Translations under genes and position numbers: made by a program
Notes under the pieces: generated by a model
What the model was told of the DNA's origin: nothing
Seen by the model: only the letters and a program-made list of their open reading frames with translations
Databases searched by the model: none
Assembly: GCA_031282485.1 (NCBI GenBank)
Contig: JAITDQ010000173.1
Coordinates: 1-5,583 of the forward strand
Source of the DNA: Tannerella sp.
Lineage (GTDB): Bacteria; Bacteroidota; Bacteroidia; Bacteroidales; Tannerellaceae
Length of the DNA: 5,583 nucleotides
Direction of reading: 5' to 3'
Shown here: piece by piece, positions 1 through 5,535 of the stretch
How positions within the stretch are numbered: the first letter of the stretch is position 1
Layout of the letters: every line of letters starts with the position of its first letter

Positions 1-171
1 CTTTATGATACATGTGTAAAGAATTACCTCAAGGTAAATGAAAAAGAAAACACAATTTTTTTCGAAACAAACGGAGACGGATTATTACATCTCTGCGGAT
101 TTGTTCCCGAAGGATGCCAGGACGATTGTTATAATGGAATAAGAATTGACACCGTGAAATGGATAAAATAG
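1..171 (+). CDS. C-terminal end of an unrecognised protein (5' end outside window)
   Basis: Frame 1 is open from the first base to a TAG at 169-171, giving the last 56 residues of a protein that starts upstream of the window. I do not recognise the family. Visible features are four cysteines (fragment residues 5, 32, 39 and 43), the last three as C-x6-C-x3-C, and a short C-terminus ending in VKWIK. There is no membrane segment. It is on the same strand as the aldolase/dehydrogenase gene and stops 24 nt before that gene's ATG, so co-transcription is likely and a role in the same sugar pathway is possible. That role is inference from position only. It is visibly more A/T-rich than the following gene. 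The reading frame is well supported by its length and clean stop; the function is unknown. Confidence 0.6.
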   Translation, partial: LYDTCVKNYLKVNEKENTIFFETNGDGLLHLCGFVPEGCQDDCYNGIRIDTVKWIK

Positions 172-195
172 AATTTACAAACTTTTTAAACTGTG

Positions 196-2160
196 ATGAA
201 CGTAAATATTAAACAACTGATTGAAATATCCCGCAAGTACGGAAGCGACAGCCGCTACGTCATTGCCGGAGGAGGTAATACTTCCTATAAAAACGATGAG
301 AAACTGTGGGTCAAAGCCAGCGGACATGCGCTTGCCACGATTACGGAAGACGGTTTTGCCGTTCTTGACCGCAAAAAACTGAACATTATCTCCGAACGCC
401 AATACAGCGACGATGCAGCCCGGCGCGAAGAAGAAGTGAAAAACGACCTCGCCGCCGCATGTATCACGAAAGACCGCCGTCCGTCCGTCGAGACTTCCAT
501 GCACAATGCGATTGATTACGCTTTCATTGTGCACCTTCATCCGACAACGGTCAACGGGCTTATGTGCGGCAACCATGCGGAGGCGGAAACGAAAAACCTT
601 TTCGGCAACGACGCCGTATACATTCCTTACACCGACCCGGGCTATGTCCTGTTCAAAGAAGTAGAAAAACGTATCAACGACTATAAAAAGGAAAACGGGA
701 AACATCCGGCAATCGTCCTGCTGCAAAATCACGGGATATTCGCAGGCGCCGATACGACGGAAGAAATAGACGCCCTGTACCGGAAAGTAATCGGCCGGAT
801 AGAAGAAAAAGCCGCCGCGAAACCGACTGCCGGAAGCGAACCGGTTTGCGACAGCGTGCAGGACATCCTGCCGGCCATACGTATGATGATAAGCCGGCAT
901 GGCGGACTTAAAACGCTGAAAATACGCAACAACAGCCGCATAAAAACGTTCGCCTCGTCGGAAACGGAATTTGCGAAAGTGGCGGCGCCGTTCACGCCCG
1001 ACGCAATCGTTTACTGCAAATCGAAATATATCTACCTGCCGTACAGCGACAAAGATATCCTGCTGAAAAAAGCCCAGGATGAAATAGACGCATACGTAAA
1101 TGCAAACGGATACACGCCGAAAGTGATTGTCATCGAAGGAATCGGACTGATAGCCGCCGGCGACAACGCGGCCGGATGCGACATCATACTCGATGTTTAT
1201 GAAGATATGATGAAAATAGCGGAAATAGCGCAGTCATTCGGCGGCGAACATCCCATGACGAAAGAACAAATCGACTTTATCGACAACTGGGAAGTTGAAA
1301 ACTATCGCCGCAAAGTCAGCGCAGGAAACGCTTCGGGGCGCGTGGAAAACAAAACGATCATCGTCACGGGAGCCGCCCAGGGATTCGGGGAAGGCATTGC
1401 GGAATGTCTGATTCGCGAAGGCGCCAATATCGTAGTGGCAGACCTTAACGAAGCCGCCGGCAATGCCACGGCGGAAAGATTCCTCGGTTTATGCAAGTCA
1501 AACCGCGCAATCTTTGTAAAAACAAACGTTGCCGACACGGCAAGCCTCCGTAACCTCATTCATGAAACGGTATGCAACTTCGGTGGATTAGACGTCTTCA
1601 TCAGCAACGCCGGCGTCTTACGCGCCGGAGGACTGGAAGATATGACCCCCGAAAATTTCGAGTTCGTCACGAAAATAAACTACAACGCCTATTTCTATTG
1701 CACGCAGGCGGCATCGCGCGTGATGAAACTGCAAAACAAATATGCCCCCGAATATTACTGCGACATCATCCAGATAAACTCAAAATCCGGTCTGCGCGGC
1801 TCGAAAGCCAATTTCGCATACGCCGGCGGCAAGTTCGGCGGCATCGGACTGACACAGTCGTTCGCACTCGAATTAGCCCCGTTCCGCATAAAAGTAAACT
1901 CAATATGCCCGGGTAATTTCTACGAAGGCCCCCTGTGGTCTAACCCCGAAAACGGATTATTCAAACAATATCTGCAGGCAGGAAAAGTCCCCGGCGCCCA
2001 AACAATAGAAGACGTCCGCAAGTACTACATGAGCCAAGTGCCGATGAACAAAGGAACAAGCCCCGAAGACGTGACCAAAGCAGCACTCTACCTCATCGAT
2101 CAGACATGCGAAACCGGACAGGCGCTCCCCGTAACCGGCGGACAGGTGATGATTAATTAA
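196..2160 (+). CDS. Bifunctional class II aldolase / short-chain dehydrogenase (rhamnulose-1-phosphate aldolase/dehydrogenase type)
   Basis: A 654-residue fusion. Residues about 1-210 form a class II (zinc) aldolase domain: GGGNTS at 25-30 and KASG at 40-43 (phosphate/substrate loops), E99 as candidate catalytic acid, zinc-ligand histidines in HLHP (113-116) and H179 in QNHG. Residues about 220-375 are the linker domain usual in this fusion family. Residues about 385-654 are a Rossmann short-chain dehydrogenase: TGxxxGxG at 391-398, D416 after strand 2 (suggesting NAD+ over NADP+), NAG at 471-473, S529, and the catalytic pair Y542/K546 (YxxxK). Known members cleave a ketose 1-phosphate to dihydroxyacetone phosphate plus an aldehyde and oxidise or reduce the aldehyde; they are cytosolic. 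All key residues are present, so both halves look active. ATG at 196 is preferred over GTG at 193. The neighbouring sorbose-phosphate-reductase-like gene leaves the true substrate (rhamnulose-P or another sugar phosphate) open, so no symbol is given. Confidence 0.9.
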   Translation: MNVNIKQLIEISRKYGSDSRYVIAGGGNTSYKNDEKLWVKASGHALATITEDGFAVLDRKKLNIISERQYSDDAARREEEVKNDLAAACITKDRRPSVETSMHNAIDYAFIVHLHPTTVNGLMCGNHAEAETKNLFGNDAVYIPYTDPGYVLFKEVEKRINDYKKENGKHPAIVLLQNHGIFAGADTTEEIDALYRKVIGRIEEKAAAKPTAGSEPVCDSVQDILPAIRMMISRHGGLKTLKIRNNSRIKTFASSETEFAKVAAPFTPDAIVYCKSKYIYLPYSDKDILLKKAQDEIDAYVNANGYTPKVIVIEGIGLIAAGDNAAGCDIILDVYEDMMKIAEIAQSFGGEHPMTKEQIDFIDNWEVENYRRKVSAGNASGRVENKTIIVTGAAQGFGEGIAECLIREGANIVVADLNEAAGNATAERFLGLCKSNRAIFVKTNVADTASLRNLIHETVCNFGGLDVFISNAGVLRAGGLEDMTPENFEFVTKINYNAYFYCTQAASRVMKLQNKYAPEYYCDIIQINSKSGLRGSKANFAYAGGKFGGIGLTQSFALELAPFRIKVNSICPGNFYEGPLWSNPENGLFKQYLQAGKVPGAQTIEDVRKYYMSQVPMNKGTSPEDVTKAALYLIDQTCETGQALPVTGGQVMIN

Positions 2161-2265
2161 GAATGATGCGAATATGAAACAATCATGTATTATTTTATAC
2201 ACCCGAGAGAATGGAAATGAGCGGATTGTGAACCGGACTCATAATAACAAACCGCTTATATCTTT

Positions 2266-2307
2266 TAATTCTTAATTTTTAATTTTTAATTTTTAATTGA
2301 TAATTGA
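2266..2307. repeat. Six tandem 7-bp A/T-rich repeats (TAATTNN) before the dehydrogenase start
   Basis: Six consecutive heptamers of the form TAATTNN begin at 2266, 2273, 2280, 2287, 2294 and 2301. The last two bases are CT, TT, TT, TT, GA, GA. The run ends 7 nt before the ATG at 2315, so it occupies the position of a ribosome binding site, and no Shine-Dalgarno sequence is present. A/T-rich leaders are typical of Bacteroidota and favour initiation. The exact 7-bp period makes this a candidate for slippage-driven length variation, which is inference. Confidence 0.75.
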
Positions 2308-2314
2308 TTCAAGT

Positions 2315-3589
2315 ATGAAAACAAAAGCAATCCGTTTATACGGAAAAAACGACCTCCGTCTGGAGGAATTTGAACTGCCGGCTATCAAAGACAACGAGAT
2401 ACTGGCAAAAGTTGTGTGCGACAGTATTTGCATGTCGTCGTACAAAGCGACGCACGAAGCGGATATACATAAACGTGTGCCGCGCGATGTTGCACGGAAT
2501 CCGGTTATCATAGGCCATGAGTTCGCCGGCGAAATCGTCGAAGCGGGCAGCAAATGGAAAGATAAATTCAAAGCGGGCGACAAATTTTCCATACAGCCGG
2601 CGCTCAACGACGAAAACGGCCCCGTAGGCCTGCTAAGCGCACCCGGTTATTCGTATCAATACACAGGCGGGGACGCTACTTACGTAATCATACCCAACGA
2701 AGTGATGGAAAACGACTGCCTGTTGCATTACACGGGCAAAGGATTCTATCCGGCATCCCTGTCCGAACCGCTATCGTGCGTAATCGGGGCGATGCATGCC
2801 AATTACCACACGGAACAGGGGTCGTACACACATCACATGGAAATAAAAGACGGCGGCAATATGGCTATTCTGGCCGGCGTAGGCCCCATGGGACTTGCGG
2901 CTATAAACTACGCCATACACCGTCCCGACAGAAAACCACGTTTCCTGATCGTAACGGACATAGACCAGACAAGGTTAGACCGCGCGGAATCATTATACAG
3001 CCCCGAAGAAGCGGCAAAAAACGGCATCGAACTGAAATACATCAACACGGGAAAAATGGAAAACCCGGCAGCCGAACTGAAAGCCCTGACCGGCGGCAAA
3101 GGTTATGACGATGTATTCGTATTTGCCCCTGTTGCGCCCATTATCGAACAGGCCGACGCACTGCTTGCCGTCGACGGATGTCTGAACTTCTTTGCCGGCC
3201 CGGCCAAAACGGATTTCAAAGCGTCGTTTAATTTCTACAACGTACATTATGCAAGAACGCACATTGTCGGCACAAGCGGCGGCAATAACGACGATATGGT
3301 CGAAGCGCTTGAAATGATGAGCAACGGCCTCGACCCTGCCGGACTTGTAACACACATAGGAGGTATAAACGCCGTCATCGATACGACCCTGAACCTGCCA
3401 AACATACCGGGCGGCAAAAAACTCATCTACACGCATATCGACATGCCGCTTACCGCCATTTCGGAGTTTGAATCCAAAGGACAGACTAACCCCGTATACG
3501 CCGGACTGCACAAACTGTGCGCCGCCAACAACGGATTATGGAACGTCGAAGCGGAAGAATATTTGCTTGCAAACGCAGGTAAATTATAA
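2315..3589 (+). CDS. Zinc-dependent medium-chain dehydrogenase, L-sorbose-1-phosphate reductase-like
   Basis: A 424-residue cytosolic member of the medium-chain (alcohol/sorbitol) dehydrogenase superfamily. The N-terminal GroES-like catalytic domain shows C39 and GHE (H68, E69) as catalytic zinc ligands, with E151 in SEPLSC as a further likely ligand. The four-cysteine structural-zinc lobe of classical alcohol dehydrogenases is absent. The Rossmann domain starts near 183, with GxGxxG at G188/G190/G193 and D215 at the end of the second strand, pointing to NAD(H). The overall look, an N-terminus of KAIRLYG type and the length of about 420 match the SorE-like branch, which interconverts ketose and polyol phosphates such as sorbose 1-phosphate and glucitol 6-phosphate. 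That substrate assignment rests on recalled resemblance. ATG 2315 is chosen over an in-frame TTG at 2297 that lies inside the A/T repeat. It follows the aldolase gene by 154 nt on the same strand and probably shares its pathway. Confidence 0.85.
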   Translation: MKTKAIRLYGKNDLRLEEFELPAIKDNEILAKVVCDSICMSSYKATHEADIHKRVPRDVARNPVIIGHEFAGEIVEAGSKWKDKFKAGDKFSIQPALNDENGPVGLLSAPGYSYQYTGGDATYVIIPNEVMENDCLLHYTGKGFYPASLSEPLSCVIGAMHANYHTEQGSYTHHMEIKDGGNMAILAGVGPMGLAAINYAIHRPDRKPRFLIVTDIDQTRLDRAESLYSPEEAAKNGIELKYINTGKMENPAAELKALTGGKGYDDVFVFAPVAPIIEQADALLAVDGCLNFFAGPAKTDFKASFNFYNVHYARTHIVGTSGGNNDDMVEALEMMSNGLDPAGLVTHIGGINAVIDTTLNLPNIPGGKKLIYTHIDMPLTAISEFESKGQTNPVYAGLHKLCAANNGLWNVEAEEYLLANAGKL

Positions 3590-3592
3590 ACG

Positions 3593-3616
3593 CTGTCGCA
3601 AATAAGAACGCGACAG
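3593..3616 (+). terminator. Hairpin just after the dehydrogenase gene, possible terminator
   Basis: A perfect 7-bp inverted repeat, CTGTCGC (3593-3599) and GCGACAG (3610-3616), with a 10-nt A-rich loop, begins 3 nt after the TAA at 3587-3589. The position is right for a terminator or an mRNA 3'-end stabiliser of the sugar module. No U-tract follows on the + strand, so it is not a classical intrinsic terminator. Confidence 0.4.
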
Positions 3617-3655
3617 AATCGCAAAACAGTATGCCGGATTAATACATTAGAGGCA

Positions 3656-3673
3656 AAATCGTTTCGGCGATTT
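3656..3673. other. Short inverted repeat in the 3590-3975 gap
   Basis: AAATCG (3656-3661) and CGATTT (3668-3673) form a perfect 6-bp stem around a 6-nt loop, TTTCGG. No T-run follows. It lies about 80 nt before the 21-bp repeat array. It could be a weak RNA hairpin or a chance dyad; nothing else around it supports a role. Confidence 0.25.
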
Positions 3674-3752
3674 GTCAATTCTGCCTTTCGGGAACGGTTG
3701 CAAAGGCAATAATGCTGCCCGTAAATATGGAGCTCTTAGAAAAACAGATTGC

Positions 3753-3849
3753 AACGGATGTAAGACGCGTACTAACGAATGTAAGACGCGTACCAACGGA
3801 TGTAAGAGACGTACCAACGAATGTAAGAGACGTACCAACGAATGTAAGA
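3753..3849. repeat. 21-bp tandem repeat array, four full units plus a 13-bp partial
   Basis: Units start at 3753, 3774, 3795 and 3816, and a partial copy covers 3837-3849. The unit is AACGRATGTAAGA followed by two variable bases and then CGTACY. Position 5 runs G, A, G, A, A. Positions 14-15 are CG, CG, GA, GA. Position 21 is T in the first unit and C afterwards. There are no spacers, so it is not a CRISPR. The 21-bp period equals two B-DNA turns, so every copy faces the same side of the helix, as expected for a protein-binding array. A degenerate copy (10 of 11 bases of AACGAATGTAA) sits at 3900-3910, exactly three periods after the partial unit. The array lies between the sugar module and the promoter of the 234-residue gene. 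Function unknown. Confidence 0.9.
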
Positions 3850-3884
3850 TTGGAATTTATGTGTTTAAAAAACATCTAAAAAAT

Positions 3885-3915
3885 TTTGTTTTTTCCGGAA
3901 ATGAATGTAATTTTG
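3885..3915 (+). promoter_or_regulatory. Bacteroidota consensus promoter for the 234-residue gene
   Basis: TTTG at 3885-3888 (-33 element) is followed by 19 nt and then TAATTTTG at 3908-3915, which fits the Bacteroidota -7 element TAnnTTTG exactly. Transcription would start near 3920, giving a leader of about 55 nt before the ATG at 3976. The -7 element overlaps a degenerate, in-register copy of the 21-bp repeat, so a protein bound along the array could reach this promoter. That regulatory link is inference. Confidence 0.65.
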
Positions 3916-3975
3916 AAGCGTTTTATTTTTATAGTAACTGCAATAAATTTATTAATCACTTAAAACAGTAAAACT

Positions 3976-4680
3976 ATGACAGACAGACAGGAAGCTAAAC
4001 TTAGCACGTACCAAAAGGTACTCAATGTGTGTGATGAACACAAACAGAAATATGCAGGCATACCTGCATTTGTGAACGCTGTAACCGAATTGAAACAGCA
4101 GGTAATGGATATTCAATCGGTTAGACAGCAACAAACGGAAACGGTTCCGAAAGGAACAACGAAAGACAAAAGTTCTGCAATCGACCGTTTAGCAGAACTG
4201 AGTCTGAAAGTGGCCAACCCGGTTTATGTGTACGCTTTCGAGACACAAAACAACAGTCTGCTGCAAAAGGTCAACGTGAACAAAAGTATGTTCTACAATA
4301 TTCACGACCGGGCAGCCCTGACACTGGCAAAAATTATCGCATCCGAAGCAAAGAACCGTAACGAGGCTTTACGCGAATATGGCATCAGCGAAACCGACAT
4401 CACGGAATTAGACGAGGCTATCGTTCAATTCGAGGGATTGATTGATAGCCCTTCCGGCGTGATTGGCGAACGGAAGATGCACACGGAAAATCTTAGAACA
4501 CTGTTCGTTCGCGCCGATTCAATTATCTATGACAAATTGGACAAACTGATCAGACTGTTTAAAACTTCGTCGCCGGATTTTTTTGCACTTTACGGTAATG
4601 CAAGAAATATTGTCAATACGGCAGCGAGGAAAAGAAAGGATAAGTCGAATGCTGTGGAGGAGGAAAGCGGCAACGAATAA
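3976..4680 (+). CDS. Helical protein of unknown function, Bacteroidota family
   Basis: A 234-residue soluble protein with no signal peptide or membrane segment. It looks almost entirely alpha-helical. Helix-rich stretches lie at about 5-50 and 68-100, and at 110-155 up to the pattern NRNEALREYGISETDITELDEAI. A conserved-looking C-terminal block runs from about 160 to 215 (the ENLRTLFVRADSII segment, then LDKLIRLF, then FxxLYGNAR). A charged, low-complexity tail of about 20 residues (AARKRKDK, then acidic) ends it. I recall similar proteins of 200-230 residues, often in several copies per genome, in Bacteroidota, but know of no assigned function. It has its own consensus promoter at 3885-3915 and a 21-bp repeat array upstream. 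ATG 3976 has an A-rich leader and no Shine-Dalgarno sequence. The regular amphipathic pattern suggests a helical bundle or oligomer; a DNA-binding role is conceivable given the array but is not shown by any motif. Confidence 0.85.
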   Translation: MTDRQEAKLSTYQKVLNVCDEHKQKYAGIPAFVNAVTELKQQVMDIQSVRQQQTETVPKGTTKDKSSAIDRLAELSLKVANPVYVYAFETQNNSLLQKVNVNKSMFYNIHDRAALTLAKIIASEAKNRNEALREYGISETDITELDEAIVQFEGLIDSPSGVIGERKMHTENLRTLFVRADSIIYDKLDKLIRLFKTSSPDFFALYGNARNIVNTAARKRKDKSNAVEEESGNE

Positions 4681-4706
4681 TTTTTGTGCCGGTTAAAAAA
4701 ATTCAA

Positions 4707-4735
4707 ATATGCCCGATTGAAAGATACGGGTATAT
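4707..4735 (+). other. Hairpin in the spacer after the 234-residue gene
   Basis: ATATGCCCG (4707-4715) can pair with CGGGTATAT (4727-4735) over 9 bp with one G-U pair and an 11-nt loop. No U-tract follows on the + strand. It lies between the end of the helical-protein gene (4680) and the antitoxin-like remnant, so it may act as a weak terminator or as a leader structure for the downstream pair. Confidence 0.4.
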
Positions 4736-4743
4736 GTTAAAGA

Positions 4744-4760
4744 TTTGTCACCGGTGCAAA
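4744..4760. promoter_or_regulatory. Palindrome TTTG-t-CACCGGTG-CAAA, possible operator
   Basis: CACCGGTG at 4749-4756 is a perfect 8-bp palindrome. With the flanking TTTG (4744-4747) and CAAA (4757-4760) it is a near-perfect 16-bp dyad interrupted only by one extra T at 4748. The sequence CGGTGCAAAG at 4752-4761 recurs inverted as CTTTGCACCG at 4832-4841. Toxin-antitoxin operons are often repressed through such dyads, but this one overlaps the presumed reading frame of the antitoxin remnant. An operator role is therefore only a suggestion. Confidence 0.3.
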
Positions 4761-5086
4761 GCGTATGTTATCCGAATTACCGGTTTATCAAACTTGATTT
4801 GACGGATAAAGCAGGTTTGGAAAAACATTCACTTTGCACCGTTTATTTTAATTATGTCTGTTATTCGAAAACAGATATCCGGCATATCGACAACGCTCTT
4901 GAACTGTACGGTAATTTGTCGTGGGACGAAATTCGTGAAAAATCACACGATTATGCATGGCGAAGCACTATAATTAACCGTCAAATAAAGTTTGAAGATA
5001 TCTTGTGGGAAGCAGGCAGTGATGATGAACTCGTTGAATATGTACAGGAACAAAATTTGTTGATTAATTTGTGTGAACAATGTTGA
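4745..5086 (+). pseudogene. Panacea/SocA-type (DUF4065) antitoxin, probable 5'-truncated remnant
   Basis: The frame is open after a TGA at 4718-4720 and ends at TGA 5084-5086. It gives 113 codons from TTG 4745, with no ATG anywhere in frame. Residues about 41-105 resemble the C-terminal half of Panacea-domain antitoxins: YSKTDIRHIDNAL, YGNLSWDEI, the KSHDYAW signature, then FEDILWEAG and a terminal VEYVQEQN. Known Panacea proteins are longer, and their N-terminal half, typically including a YGP(V/L)P-like segment, is missing; no trace of it is seen in 4681-4744. The family neutralises diverse toxins encoded next to it. The 3' end overlaps the next gene, the arrangement expected of a coupled antitoxin-toxin operon. 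The DUF4065 assignment is by recalled motif similarity. The truncation is inferred from the missing half and the absent ATG. A short, still functional antitoxin started at TTG or GTG cannot be excluded. Confidence 0.55.
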
Positions 5087-5511
5087 TGCCCGAAAACAGC
5101 AATGAGATATTCAAATTACTGATAGAAAAAGGAACTGTCTTTCTCAATCAATTTGATATTCCGGCAGATCATAAAAAGTTTTTCATTGTTGCCGGACATT
5201 CACCGGATAAAATAATAACTTGCGCTGTATATATTAATTCGAATATACATACCGCACTTTATAAAAATCAAATCCTATTGAACCTGCAAGTGAATATTAA
5301 AGGTGTCAAATATTCGTTTCTGAAACATGATTCTTTTGTTTGTTGCTCTACTCCTTTATTTATTACAACTGATAACATCATGAAATGGATAAATGACAAC
5401 AGATGTAAATATATAGGCTGTATTGACAGCGAAGACCTTGAAAATATAACTGATACGTTGATAGATTCAGGCTTACTGACTGATGAAGAAATAGAATTAT
5501 TCTTTTCGTAA
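5080..5511 (+). CDS. Probable toxin of a Panacea-type toxin-antitoxin pair
   Basis: A 143-residue cytosolic protein (141 if started at the second ATG, 5086, whose A is the last base of the upstream TGA). Either start overlaps the antitoxin-like frame, so translation is probably coupled. Visible blocks: a strand-like KKFFIVAGHSPDKIITCAVYINSNI at about 32-56, then FLKHDSFVCCS at about 80-90, and a helical C-terminus (DSEDLENITDTLIDSGLLTDEEIEL). The FFIVAG...INSNI...FLKHDSFV pattern belongs to a small-protein family that I recall in Bacteroidota and that is loosely reminiscent of MazF/PemK-like beta-barrels; this fold suggestion is tentative. Position right after a DUF4065-like sequence is the main reason to call it a toxin. 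It is very A/T-rich (25% G+C at 5101-5160) compared with the sugar genes, which fits horizontal acquisition. It has no frameshift or internal stop. Confidence 0.55.
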   Translation: MLMPENSNEIFKLLIEKGTVFLNQFDIPADHKKFFIVAGHSPDKIITCAVYINSNIHTALYKNQILLNLQVNIKGVKYSFLKHDSFVCCSTPLFITTDNIMKWINDNRCKYIGCIDSEDLENITDTLIDSGLLTDEEIELFFS

Positions 5512-5532
5512 CCGCAAGTCAACAACCTGCGG
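5512..5532. other. Short inverted repeat after the toxin-like gene
   Basis: CCGCA (5512-5516) and TGCGG (5528-5532) form a 5-bp stem with an 11-nt loop immediately after the TAA at 5509-5511. There is no U-tract, and the stem is short enough to be chance. It is recorded as the only structure at this gene end. Confidence 0.2.
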
Positions 5533-5535
5533 AAA

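Noticed and set aside
193..195. GTG 193 as the start of the aldolase/dehydrogenase gene
   Set aside because: An ATG follows directly at 196 and is the more usual start; the difference is one residue.
175..900. Long minus-strand open frame (241 codons) across the aldolase domain
   Set aside because: It lies wholly antisense to a gene with intact catalytic motifs. Its translation is rich in F, V and R without domain features, as expected for a codon-bias shadow.
1572..1916. Plus-strand 114-codon frame inside the dehydrogenase half of the fusion
   Set aside because: It is out of frame with the real gene, arginine-rich and featureless.
2297..2314. TTG 2297 as the start of the medium-chain dehydrogenase
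   Set aside because: It would add six residues encoded by the A/T repeat and its flank. ATG 2315 gives the KAIRLYG-type N-terminus expected of the family.
3593..3673. The two hairpins as clear intrinsic terminators
   Set aside because: Neither is followed by a U-tract, so only a tentative terminator label is kept for the first, and none for the second.
3753..3849. Repeat array as a CRISPR
   Set aside because: Units abut with no spacers, are only 21 bp long, and no cas genes are present.
3647..3875. Minus-strand frames with repeated VRLLHSL- or LTFVGTS-like heptapeptides
   Set aside because: They arise automatically because the 21-bp unit is stop-free in every frame. There is no start context or family support.
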